Shown here: positions 51,407-59,475 of the stretch, in pieces | How the letters are laid out: the number at the start of each line of letters is the position of its first letter | Numbering within the stretch: the stretch's first letter is position 1 | Assembly: GCF_042665525.1 (NCBI RefSeq) | Contig: NZ_JBHTCQ010000001.1 | Location: forward strand, 1,736,001-1,800,000 | Source: Allobogoriella alba | GTDB lineage: Bacteria > Actinomycetota > Actinomycetes > Actinomycetales > Actinomycetaceae | Length of the DNA stretch: 64,000 nt | Reading direction: 5' to 3' | Made by a program: the position numbers and the translations under genes | Notes under the pieces: model-generated | The model's database searches: none | Told to the model about the DNA's origin: nothing | Seen by the model: only the letters and a program-made list of their open reading frames with translations

Positions 51407-51438
51407 GGTGAGTCACGCCGTCGGACCGTGGATTTGGC

Positions 51439-51474
51439 GTTGCGCATCGCGCAACCCATTGCGCTGTGCGCAAC
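51439..51474. promoter_or_regulatory. Tandem IclR-type operators
   Basis: GTTGCGC-ATC-GCGCAAC (51439-51455) and ATTGCGC-TGT-GCGCAAC (51458-51474): two 17-bp palindromes whose centres are 19 bp apart. They lie in the gap between the IclR gene and the DmdA-like gene. IclR proteins commonly bind paired palindromes as tetramers; the match is inferred from position and symmetry. Confidence 0.65.
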
Positions 51475-51515
51475 CCGATGCTACGAAAGGCGTACCACCC
51501 CGGGAGGAGGCGACG

Positions 51516-52748
51516 ATGCCCATCAACACTGACCCTCGAGTCCTGCTCTACCCACGGATCCGCAAGTCCCCGTTCTTCCACGCCTCGCGCCAGCACGGCG
51601 TCGCGATGTACAGCGTCTACAACCGCACCTACCACGCTCGTCACTACGGCGATCCCCTCGCGGAGTACTGGTCCCTGCTGACCGGTGTGACGCTGTGGGA
51701 CGTCGGCGTCGAGCGCCAGGTCGAGATCACCGGGCCGGACGCGTTCGACTTCACCAACTACCTCGTCACCCGCGACCTGAGCCGCTGCGCTGTCGGGCAG
51801 TGCAAGTACGTGTTCCTCACCGACTCCGACGGCGGCATCCTCAACGATCCCGTCCTGCTCCGGCTGGACGAGAACCACTTCTGGCTCTCCCTCGCGGACA
51901 GCGACATCCTGCTGTGGGCGCGCGGCGTGGCCCACGGGCTGGGCTACGACGTGCAGATCCGTGAGGCCGACGCCGCACCCGTGCAGGTCCAGGGCCCGCG
52001 CTCGCCCGACGTCATGCGGGACCTGTTCGGCCCCTCCGTCCTCGACGTCGGCTACTACCGGCTGGCCCGGTACGAGCTCGACGGCATGCAGGTGATCGTC
52101 TCCCGCACGGGCTACAGCGGGGAGGCGGGCTTCGAGATCTACGTGCAGAACGCCTCCCGTGACGGGGTGCGGCTGTGGCAGCGGGTCTGGGAGGCCGGCC
52201 AGCCGCACGGGCTGGTGCCCATCGGCCCTTGCCACATCCGGCGGATCGAGGCCGGCATGCTCGCGTTCGGCGCGGACATCACGTTCGACACCAACCCGTT
52301 CGAGGTCGGCATGGGCTACGACTGGATGGTCAACCTCGACCAGGAGGCCGACTTCATCGGCAAGGCGGCGCTCACCCGGATCAAGGCCGAAGGCGTCAGT
52401 CGCCGGCTGGTCGGTCTCGAGATCGGCGGCAACCCGCTCGGCACGTACAACGACGGCAGCATGATCGAGCCGTTCGAGGTCTCCGTGGAGAGCGAGCGGG
52501 TCGGCGAGGTGACGTCGGCCTGCTGGTCCCCGCGGCTGGAGAAGAACATCGGGCTGGCCATGGTGCCCGTCGCCCAGAGCGAGATCGGCACGCAGCTCGA
52601 GGTGGCGGGGCCCGGCGGCACCGTCGAGGCCGTCGTGGTGCCCAAGCCGTTCGTCGACCCCACCAAGGAGGTGCCGAAGCGCGACCTCGTGGGCGGTGCG
52701 GACCGCACGTCGCCCACGGACGGTGCTCCGGTGCTCTCCGGGCCCTAG
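51516..52748 (+). CDS. DmdA-like GcvT-family demethylase/aminomethyltransferase
   Basis: A protein of 410 residues; ATG 51516 follows GGGAGGAGG. LWDVGVERQVEITGPDAFDF, RDLSRCAVGQCKYVFLTD, LNDPVLLRLDEN and SLADSDILLWARGVA closely follow the dimethylsulfoniopropionate demethylase DmdA and its relatives in the GcvT family. The second half has RTGYSGEAGFEIYV (folate pocket) and the C-terminal barrel TSACWSPRLEKNIGLAMV. It would transfer a methyl group to tetrahydrofolate. Whether DMSP, betaine or another methylated compound is used cannot be decided here. Its own IclR regulator and operators are adjacent. Confidence 0.85.
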   Translation: MPINTDPRVLLYPRIRKSPFFHASRQHGVAMYSVYNRTYHARHYGDPLAEYWSLLTGVTLWDVGVERQVEITGPDAFDFTNYLVTRDLSRCAVGQCKYVFLTDSDGGILNDPVLLRLDENHFWLSLADSDILLWARGVAHGLGYDVQIREADAAPVQVQGPRSPDVMRDLFGPSVLDVGYYRLARYELDGMQVIVSRTGYSGEAGFEIYVQNASRDGVRLWQRVWEAGQPHGLVPIGPCHIRRIEAGMLAFGADITFDTNPFEVGMGYDWMVNLDQEADFIGKAALTRIKAEGVSRRLVGLEIGGNPLGTYNDGSMIEPFEVSVESERVGEVTSACWSPRLEKNIGLAMVPVAQSEIGTQLEVAGPGGTVEAVVVPKPFVDPTKEVPKRDLVGGADRTSPTDGAPVLSGP

Positions 52749-52778
52749 GCGTCCGACCAGGTCAGGAGTACGGCCCGC

Positions 52779-53636
52779 TCAGCGCTCGGCCACCTGGTGG
52801 GGCAGGCGCGCCAGTCGCGCGGTCTCGGCGTCGTCGCGCTGCTGAGCTCGCAGGCCGGTGGCGTACTCACGGTCCCGGCGGGCGACCAGCACGGCGGCCA
52901 GGAACCGCTCCGGATTCGTCCCCCACGGCGGTGGCGGCGAGACGAGCGGCTCGACCCGAGCCGCCAGGGCGCGACCCATGTCGGCGCGTGCGGCCGGGTC
53001 CATCGTCCCGGTGCGCCCGAGGAACTGCCGCGCCGCGAGGCCGAGTCCGTCGGGCAGCGCCCGGATGTCGGCCGAGGCGGCCCACTCCGCCAGGTCCGGC
53101 GGCATCACCAGGGGCGGCTGGCGGCGTTCGTCGCCGCGGATCCGCACCGCGTAGGTACCCGCGAGCATGTCGCCGAGGCGCTTGCCGCGGCGCGTCAGGA
53201 TCGCGGCGATGACGGCGATCCCGCCCGCGGTGAGCCACAGCTCGCCGAGGCCCACGAGGGCCCGGACCAGGGTGTGCCGCAACCGGACCGGTCCGCCGTC
53301 GTCCCGCACGACGCGCACGCCGGTGGCGAGCTTGCCGAGCGAGCGGCCCCGCGTGAGCGTCTCGACCGTGACGGGCACCAGGAGGGTGACCGTCGCGATG
53401 AGCAGCACGGTCAACGCGCCCTGCAGGGCGGCGTTGAGCCGGCCGATCAGGGAGGACGCGGCGGCGGCCAGCGCGACGACCACGAAGAGCGTCGCCGCGG
53501 CGTCGAGGGCGCTGCCCAGCGCCCGCACACCGACGGAGGCCGGCCGCGACTCGAGCGCGACAGCCTCGCCGGTGACGATGAGGTCGTCCTGCAGCCGCAC
53601 GTTCGCCAGGGCGGCTCGGGGTCCGGACGTGGTCAC
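52779..53636 (-). CDS. RDD family membrane protein
   Basis: A protein of 285 residues. The RDD domain occupies residues ~20-150: ASVGVRALGSALDAAATLF, LTRGRSLGKLATGVRVV and a final helix near GLGELWLTAGGIAVIAAIL, with two or three membrane helices. The Arg/Asp pattern of the family is kept (R-A-x-x-x-x-L-D-A). The C-terminal half is soluble and Arg/Pro-rich. GTG 53636 is used; the longer frame runs into the divergent gene. Role unknown. In actinobacteria RDD genes often pair with SpoIIM-like genes, as here. Confidence 0.85.
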   Translation of the reverse strand: MTTSGPRAALANVRLQDDLIVTGEAVALESRPASVGVRALGSALDAAATLFVVVALAAAASSLIGRLNAALQGALTVLLIATVTLLVPVTVETLTRGRSLGKLATGVRVVRDDGGPVRLRHTLVRALVGLGELWLTAGGIAVIAAILTRRGKRLGDMLAGTYAVRIRGDERRQPPLVMPPDLAEWAASADIRALPDGLGLAARQFLGRTGTMDPAARADMGRALAARVEPLVSPPPPWGTNPERFLAAVLVARRDREYATGLRAQQRDDAETARLARLPHQVAER

Positions 53637-53643
53637 GTGTGGC

Positions 53644-53649
53644 AGGGTA
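53644..53649 (-). promoter_or_regulatory. Candidate -10 element (TACCCT) of the RDD gene, leaderless
   Basis: Minus-strand TACCCT is 7 nt before GTG 53636. It falls inside the 18-bp gap to the divergent gene. Confidence 0.4.
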
Positions 53650-53654
53650 CCGAC

Positions 53655-54650
53655 GTGGACCCGGACGCCTTCGCCGCCGTGCACGAGCCGCAGTGGCGAC
53701 GGCTCGAGGAGCTCAGCCGGCGGCGGGAGCTCAGCGGCCCCGAGGCCGACGAGCTCGTGCGCCTCTACCAGGCGACCGCGGGCCACCTGTCCGCGCTGCG
53801 CAGCTCCGCGCCCGACCCGCAGCTGGTGAGCAGGCTGTCCGTGCTGCTCGGGCACGCCCGCGGGCGTGTGGCGGGCACGCACGAGCTTCGGCTGTCCGAC
53901 GTCGTGCGCTTCTTCGCGGTCTCACTGCCGGCCGCGTTCTACCGGGTGCGCTGGTGGACGATCGGCGTCGCCCTCGCGTTCGTCGCGCTTGCCGTGGCGA
54001 CCGGCGTCAACGCCGCCACGAACCCGGCGGTGATGAGTCAGCTCGGGACGCCGACCCAGCTGGAGGAGTACGCGCAGGAGGCGTTCGCCGCCTACTACAA
54101 CAACTATCCCGCGCCGGACTTCGCCGCCCAGGTGTGGACGAACAACGCCTGGATCGCCGCGCAGTGCATCGGGCTGGGCATCACCGGCGCCTTCCCGGTC
54201 TACGTGCTCTACCAGAACGCCGTCGCCATCGGGCAGGCGGGCGCCATCATGGAGGTCTACGGCGACCTGGAGGTCTTCTTCGCGCTCATTCTCCCGCACG
54301 GCCTGATGGAGCTGAGCGCGGTCTTCATCGCGGGCGGCACCGGCCTGAAGCTCTTCTGGACCGCGGTCGCGCCGGGACGGCGCAGCCGCGCCCAGGCACT
54401 CGCGCAGGAGGGCCGGTCGCTCATCACCGTCGCGGTGGGGCTCGTCGTCGTCCTCGGCGTCTCCGGGCTGGTCGAGGGGTTCGTCACCGGCTCGTTCCTG
54501 CCCACCTGGGCCGAGCTGACCATCGGGGCGCTGGTGCTGGCCGCCTACTGGGCGTACGCGCTGCTTCCCGGCCGGTGGGCCGTCCGCTCCGGCGAGGTCG
54601 GTGACCTCGAGCGCGATCTCGCCGGGCACGTCCTCGCCGAGGCAGGCTGA
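53655..54650 (+). CDS. SpoIIM-family (stage II sporulation protein M-like) membrane protein
   Basis: A protein of 331 residues. A soluble helical N-terminal part (1-95, WRRLEELSRRRELSGPEADE) is followed by a SpoIIM-type domain with about six membrane helices, including NNAWIAAQCIGLGITGAFPV and ILPHGLMELSAVFIAGGTGL (the HGxxE segment typical of the family). GTG 53655 is the start; a longer frame exists but is antisense to the RDD gene. Only 18 bp from the divergent RDD gene. Despite the name, the protein is widespread in non-sporulating actinobacteria. Confidence 0.85.
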   Translation: MDPDAFAAVHEPQWRRLEELSRRRELSGPEADELVRLYQATAGHLSALRSSAPDPQLVSRLSVLLGHARGRVAGTHELRLSDVVRFFAVSLPAAFYRVRWWTIGVALAFVALAVATGVNAATNPAVMSQLGTPTQLEEYAQEAFAAYYNNYPAPDFAAQVWTNNAWIAAQCIGLGITGAFPVYVLYQNAVAIGQAGAIMEVYGDLEVFFALILPHGLMELSAVFIAGGTGLKLFWTAVAPGRRSRAQALAQEGRSLITVAVGLVVVLGVSGLVEGFVTGSFLPTWAELTIGALVLAAYWAYALLPGRWAVRSGEVGDLERDLAGHVLAEAG

Positions 54651-54794
54651 CCCCTGGCCCCGGCCGCGGCGTGGCACTGGTCCTGCCGCCGCGTGAGCGA
54701 CGAAAACCTGCTGCTGCGTGCGCGTGAGAACGGTTAGTCTTGACGGTCGGCCCGCCGCGCTCCCGGCGGGCAGCACCAGGAAGGAGGACCGACC

Positions 54795-55322
54795 ATGGCC
54801 GGCACCAAGGCACCCGGGGAGAAGAAGCTCACCGCCGCGCAGCGGGCCAAGGCCGAGTCCGACGCGCGCAAGGTGATCGCCCGGAACAAGCGGGCGCGCC
54901 ACGACTACCACATCGACGAGGTCTTCGAGGCCGGGCTCGCCCTCAGCGGCACCGAGGTCAAGGCGCTCCGGATGGGGCGCGCCTCGCTCGTCGAGGGGTG
55001 GATCGAGATCGACAACCGCGGCGAGGCCTGGCTGCACAACGTCCACATCCCCGAGTACTCGCAGGGCTCCTGGACCAACCACGGGCCGCGCCGGAAGCGC
55101 AAGCTCCTCCTGCACAAGGACCAGATCGTCAAGCTGGGCACCAAGTCCCGCGAGAAGGGCCACACGATCGTCCCGCTCGAGCTCTACTTCATCAAGGGCC
55201 GTGCCAAGGTCGAGATCGCGCTCGCCCGAGGCAAGCAGGAGTGGGACAAGCGCCAGACCCTGCGCGAGAAGCAGGACCTCCGGGAGGCGCAGCGGGCGAT
55301 GAGCCTGCGGCAGCACCGCTGA
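54795..55322 (+). CDS. smpB: SsrA-binding protein SmpB
   Basis: A protein of 175 residues. ARHDYHIDEVFEAGLALSGT and EVKALRMGRASLVEGW, then the late RKRKLLLHKDQI and RGKQEWDKRQTLREKQ tail are diagnostic. SmpB positions tmRNA in stalled ribosomes with its C-terminal tail in the mRNA channel. AAGGAGG precedes ATG by 5-6 nt. A TTAGTCT segment near 54734-54740 is a promoter candidate. ssrA is 3.7 kb downstream. The usual upstream prfB-ftsE-ftsX are absent here. N-terminal ~25 residues are Lys/Ala-rich and longer than the minimal family. Confidence 0.96.
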   Translation: MAGTKAPGEKKLTAAQRAKAESDARKVIARNKRARHDYHIDEVFEAGLALSGTEVKALRMGRASLVEGWIEIDNRGEAWLHNVHIPEYSQGSWTNHGPRRKRKLLLHKDQIVKLGTKSREKGHTIVPLELYFIKGRAKVEIALARGKQEWDKRQTLREKQDLREAQRAMSLRQHR

Positions 55323-55466
55323 GGCCCTGGCGCGGCGTCCCGGCCGGTCGCGCAGCGCTCCTCCTCACGGGGGAGGAGCCCCCTCCTCAGCACGCCTGAA
55401 GTCCCTCCCCGGACGGACGAACCGGACGACCTGCGTCGATACGGTGGCCGGGACGAAGGGGGAACG

Positions 55467-57356
55467 ATGCGAGCACCAAGACGCGCGGCCGCCCTGCTGA
55501 CGCTGCTCGTCGGCGGACTCATGGTGAGCACGCCGGCACAGGCGGACGAGGAGGACGAGGCCGGCACCATCACCCGGATGGACATCACCGCCGACCTCGC
55601 GGCCGACCGGGGCACAGCGCGCATCGTCGTCGACCTCGAGCTCGATCTCGGGTCCGACGAGGCGCACGGGCCCTACCTCGCACTGGCCGAGCAGCAGGAG
55701 ATCGCCGGGGACCCGGACCACTACCGCGTCCTGGACGTCACCGGGATCACCGCCTCGTCCGAGACCGCGCCGGACGACCTGCGCGTCGAGCGCGAGGACG
55801 GTGCCGTGCAGCTCTACGTCGGTGACGAGGACACCGAGATCACCGGGCGGCACGAGTACCGCATCGAGTACACCGCGACCGGCCTGGTCAACCCCGACGT
55901 CGCCGGGACCGACGAGCTGTACTGGAACGCGGTGGCCCCCGGCGGCTTCGAGATCCCGATCGAGGACGTCACCGTCACCGTTAACGGGCCGGCCGCCGCC
56001 ACCGGCGGCGCCTGCTACGTCGGACGCACCGGGTCCGAGGAGGAGTGCGGCGACCTGGGCCTCAGCGGCGGCACGGTCCGGGCCCGCCAGGGCGCGCTCG
56101 AGCCCGAGACGGGGCTGAGCGTCGTCGTCGGCTGGCCGGCCGGGACCTTCCAGGATGCCGAGCCGGTGCTGACGCACCGGTACACGCCGGCCAACGTCAT
56201 CCAGCTCACGCCCCTCACCGGTGGGGTGACGGCGCTCGCCGTCCTGGCGGGCACCGGCGCGGTCGCGCTGCACGCCCGCAGGCGCGGCCGGGACCAGGCC
56301 TACCTGGGCCTGACCCCCGGGCTCACGCCGGCCCCGGGGCAGTCCGCCCAGACCGGGACGGCGCGGCGGGCACCGGTCGCCGTGCGATTCACCCCGCCCG
56401 ACGGCGTCCGGCCGGGCGAGGTCGGCACGCTCGCGGACGAGGTGGCGCACGGTCACGACGTCACCGCGACGATCATCGACCTCGCCGTGCGCGGGTACCT
56501 GCGCATCGAGGAGGTCGCGCCGGAGGCCGAGGACGGAGCGGGCGCCGAGAGCACGGACGACGGCGAGGACGCCGCACCGGACCCGGAGGACTGGCGCCTG
56601 GTGCGCCTGCGGTCCGACAGCGACGGGCTGGAGAGGTACGAGGCCGCGCTCCTGGGACGGATCTTCGCCGAGGGGGAGGAGGTCACGCTCTCCGACCTCG
56701 GTACGGACCTGCAGACCACCGTGAGCGCGACGCAGAACGACCTGTACGAGACCGTGACGGAGCGCGGGTGGTTCGCCGGCAACCCCCAGAAGATCCGCAA
56801 CCGGTGGATCGTCCGAGGGATCGTGGTGCTCGGGGTGGGCGTGCTCGCGATCCCTGTCCTGTGGGTCACCCAGCTCCCGCTCGTGCTCGTGCTCATCCCG
56901 CTGCTGCTCGGCGTGGCGCTGCTCGTCGCGTCGACCGCGATGCCGGTGCGCACCGCTGACGGCACGGCGGTGCTCGCCCAGGCGCTCGGGTTCCGGCAGT
57001 ACCTGGAGACCGCCGAGGCCGAGCAGATCCGCTTCGAGGAGCGGGAGGGCGGTACCGACGTCTTCTCCCGCTACCTGCCGTACGCGATCGTGTTCGAGCT
57101 GGCCGACCGGTGGGCCGAGATCGTCGCCGAGGCGGCGCGGGTCCAGGGCCACCCGATGCCCGAGCCGACCTGGTACGTGCCGATCGTGCACATGTCGCTG
57201 TGGTCCGACCCCGGCCGGTTCTCCTCGAACGTCGGGAGCTTCGCGACGGCCGCCTCCACGGCCGTGACGGCCGGGTCCACCGGGGCCGGCGGGTCGTCCG
57301 GGTTCACCGGATCGGTGGGCGGCGGCGTCGGCGGCATGGGCGGCGGCACCTGGTAG
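55467..57356 (+). CDS. DUF2207 family membrane protein
   Basis: A protein of 629 residues. Signal peptide (ALLTLLVGGLMVSTPAQA), a long external DUF2207 beta domain (about 30-245, with DELYWNAVAPGG typical), a first membrane helix near 252-270, a cytoplasmic segment with LADEVAHGHDVTATIIDLAVRG and two helices at ~450-490. The C-terminus is Gly/Ser-rich (GGGVGGMGGGTW), as in many DUF2207 proteins. Function unknown, presumed envelope. GGGGGAACG precedes the ATG, with a TACGGT hexamer at 55440-55445 as possible -10 element. Confidence 0.87.
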   Translation: MRAPRRAAALLTLLVGGLMVSTPAQADEEDEAGTITRMDITADLAADRGTARIVVDLELDLGSDEAHGPYLALAEQQEIAGDPDHYRVLDVTGITASSETAPDDLRVEREDGAVQLYVGDEDTEITGRHEYRIEYTATGLVNPDVAGTDELYWNAVAPGGFEIPIEDVTVTVNGPAAATGGACYVGRTGSEEECGDLGLSGGTVRARQGALEPETGLSVVVGWPAGTFQDAEPVLTHRYTPANVIQLTPLTGGVTALAVLAGTGAVALHARRRGRDQAYLGLTPGLTPAPGQSAQTGTARRAPVAVRFTPPDGVRPGEVGTLADEVAHGHDVTATIIDLAVRGYLRIEEVAPEAEDGAGAESTDDGEDAAPDPEDWRLVRLRSDSDGLERYEAALLGRIFAEGEEVTLSDLGTDLQTTVSATQNDLYETVTERGWFAGNPQKIRNRWIVRGIVVLGVGVLAIPVLWVTQLPLVLVLIPLLLGVALLVASTAMPVRTADGTAVLAQALGFRQYLETAEAEQIRFEEREGGTDVFSRYLPYAIVFELADRWAEIVAEAARVQGHPMPEPTWYVPIVHMSLWSDPGRFSSNVGSFATAASTAVTAGSTGAGGSSGFTGSVGGGVGGMGGGTW

Positions 57357-57439
57357 GACCGCGGGACGACCGTGCGGCGATCGGGTACCCGCGTTACGTT
57401 GTGGCCGTCCCTCGTCCGATCGGTTGGAGGTTCCTTCCC

Positions 57440-57868
57440 ATGGGTCTGCCCCTCAAGCTCAGCCACATCCCCGCCCGCGCGGCGGCCGGTGCGTTCATCC
57501 TCAACTCCGGGCTCGGCAAGCGGGGCCTGCCGGCCGAGCACGCCGCCGGCCTGCAGGAGATGGCGGCCAACGCGTTCCCGCAGCTGAAGGACCTGCCGCC
57601 GAAGGAGTTCGGCAAGCTGCTCAGCACCTCGGAGACCGCGCTCGGCGCGGCGCTGCTCCTGCCGTTCGTGCCCAGCTGGCTCGCCGGGCTGGGGCTCACC
57701 GGCTTCTCGGCCGCCCTGCTCACCATGTACACCAAGACCCCGGGCCTCACCGAGGAGGGGTCGAGCGTCAAGCCGAGCCAGGACGGCATCGGGATCGCCA
57801 AGGACGTCTTCCTGCTCGGCATCGGCCTCACGCTCGTGCTCGACGACCTCGTCTCGCGCCGGAAGTAG
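57440..57868 (+). CDS. Small DoxX-like membrane protein
   Basis: A protein of 142 residues with three or four hydrophobic segments, including ETALGAALLLPFVPSWLAG and a C-terminal DVFLLGIGLTLVLDDL. N-terminal GLPLKLSHIPARAAAGAFIL is typical of an unnamed actinobacterial family related to DoxX. ATG 57440 with GGAGG upstream at 8 nt. A TACGTT hexamer at 57395-57400 is a promoter candidate. No catalytic motif. Followed 26 nt later by the LLM oxidoreductase gene, possibly one operon. Confidence 0.7.
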   Translation: MGLPLKLSHIPARAAAGAFILNSGLGKRGLPAEHAAGLQEMAANAFPQLKDLPPKEFGKLLSTSETALGAALLLPFVPSWLAGLGLTGFSAALLTMYTKTPGLTEEGSSVKPSQDGIGIAKDVFLLGIGLTLVLDDLVSRRK

Positions 57869-57894
57869 TCGCGGCCAGGGCCCCTGGGCACGAC

Positions 57895-58986
57895 ATGGAG
57901 CTCGGCCTCTACACCTTCGGCGACCTCGACACCCGGCCGAACGCGGAGCGCGTCGACCCGGGCCGGCGACTGCGTGAGGTGGTCGAGCGTGCCGTGCTCG
58001 CGGAGCAGGTGGGCCTGGACCACGTCGGGATCGGTGAGCACCACCGGCCCGACTACGCGATCTCGGCGCCGAGCGTCGTCGTCGCCGCGATCCTGGCGAG
58101 CACGCAACGGATCACGGTGGGCAGCGCCGTCACGGTGCTGTCCACCGAGGACCCGGTCCGCGTGTACCAGGAGTTCGCGACGATGGACCAGATGTCCGGC
58201 GGACGGGTCGAGCTGCTCGCCGGTCGCGGGTCGTTCGTCGAGTCCTTCCCGCTGTTCGGGGCGAGCCTGGAGGACTACGACGCGTTGTTCGCGGAGAAGC
58301 TCGACCTCCTGCTGCGGATCGACGCGGGCAACCCGGTCACGTGGTCCGGCCGGTTCCGGCCCGGTCTCACGGACGCCGTCGTGCTTCCCAGGCCGGTGGA
58401 CAAGCCGGGTCTGGGGGAGCACCTGCGGATCGCCGTCGCGACCGGTGGCTCGCCCGCCTCCTCGCGGCGCACGGGCGCGCTCGGGCTCCCGGTGGAGTAT
58501 GCGGTGATCGGTGGGCAGCCGCGGCGCTTCGCCCCGCTCGTGGCGCTCTACCGGGAGGCGTATGCCGAGGCCGGCCACCCGCCCGGCGGCGACCGGGTGG
58601 GGGTCTCGGGCCAGGGCTTCCTCGCCGAGACGGACGAGGCCGCCCGGGAGCGGTTCTACCCGTACTGGCTCGCATCCGCCGCCACGATCGCCGCGGAACG
58701 CGGCTTCGCCATGCCGAACCGCATCTCCTTCGAGGCGCAGGCGCAGGGGCACGGCGCGTTCTTCGTGGGCGCGCCGCAGAGCGTGGCGGAACGCATCGTG
58801 CGGCTGCACGGTGAGCTCCGCCACGACCGGCAGAGCTTCCAGATGGACCTCTCCGGCGTCCCGCACGCCGACTCGATGCGGGCGATCGAGCTGCTCGGGC
58901 GCGTCAAGGAGCTCGTCGATGCCGAGGTCGACTCTGGGCAGGATGCTGGGCCGTTTCCGGGGCGAGGGCCGGCCGTCGGGGAATGA
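57895..58986 (+). CDS. LLM-class flavin-dependent oxidoreductase (luciferase-like monooxygenase)
   Basis: A protein of 363 residues, TIM-barrel bacterial-luciferase family. LDHVGIGEHHRPDYAISAPS and QRITVGSAVTVLSTEDPVRV are hallmark segments; GGRVELLAGRGSF follows, as in F420/FMN-dependent members. The C-terminal GAPQSVAERIVRLHGELRHD is the usual end of the barrel. Substrate unknown. ATG 57895, no strong ribosome-binding site. Ends 78 nt before tmRNA. Confidence 0.88.
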   Translation: MELGLYTFGDLDTRPNAERVDPGRRLREVVERAVLAEQVGLDHVGIGEHHRPDYAISAPSVVVAAILASTQRITVGSAVTVLSTEDPVRVYQEFATMDQMSGGRVELLAGRGSFVESFPLFGASLEDYDALFAEKLDLLLRIDAGNPVTWSGRFRPGLTDAVVLPRPVDKPGLGEHLRIAVATGGSPASSRRTGALGLPVEYAVIGGQPRRFAPLVALYREAYAEAGHPPGGDRVGVSGQGFLAETDEAARERFYPYWLASAATIAAERGFAMPNRISFEAQAQGHGAFFVGAPQSVAERIVRLHGELRHDRQSFQMDLSGVPHADSMRAIELLGRVKELVDAEVDSGQDAGPFPGRGPAVGE

Positions 58987-59064
58987 ACGTGCCGCCGGCC
59001 TGGTTGACCCCGTAGCATGGACGTGCCGGACCGGCCTCGTGCCGGGACGGTGACAACTCAACAG

Positions 59065-59431
59065 GGGGATGATCGGTTTCGACGACGGTTGTCGTTCCAG
59101 GGGAAGCGGGCCGAGGATGCAGAGTCATCTCGGAAACGCTCTCTGCAAACCAATAGGTGCCGATTCCAAGCGCACCGAGTTCGCCCTCGCCGCCTGAGCG
59201 AGCCCCGAACTCCGTCAGCCCGGGATAGCTCTCGACCCGGTTCCTGGCGCCATCTAGAGAGCCACTGCTCGTAGCCCACGTCGCCGGGGCTGCGGGAACA
59301 CCTAGGTGACTGAGCCCTATCGCGACTTGTCTGCGTGATCGCGAGGGCTGAGAAATCAAGCAGCAGACTGCGCCCGGAGAAGCCCTGTTACCTCACCGTC
59401 GGACGCGGGTTCGATTCCCGCCATCTCCACC
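59065..59431 (+). ncRNA. ssrA: Transfer-messenger RNA (tmRNA)
   Basis: The 5' end GGGGATGATCGGTTTCGACG and 3' end GGGTTCGATTCCCGCCATCT then CCACC form the tRNA-like domain: GGGGATG pairs with CATCTCC (7 bp with one G-U). The internal tag frame starts at GCC 59159 and encodes ADSKRTEFALAA before TGA at 59195-59197, the usual actinobacterial ending ALAA recognised by proteases. The 3' CCA is not perfectly encoded (ACCCA). Length ~367 nt is normal. Partner smpB lies upstream on the same strand. Exact ends are inferred from stem pairing. Confidence 0.95.
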
Positions 59432-59436
59432 CAAGC

Positions 59437-59469
59437 CGGAAGCCCGGACCCCGTGGGTCCGGGCTTCCG
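59437..59469. terminator. Bidirectional hairpin terminator (ssrA / MetE-like)
   Basis: A perfect 15-bp inverted repeat CGGAAGCCCGGACCC around a CGT loop, 6 nt after tmRNA and 6 nt past the convergent gene's stop, can end both transcripts. Confidence 0.75.
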
Positions 59470-59475
59470 TCGTGC

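Noticed and set aside
59408..59431. Separate tRNA suggested by GGTTCGATTCC
   Set aside because: This is the T-arm and acceptor end of tmRNA; no anticodon arm is nearby.
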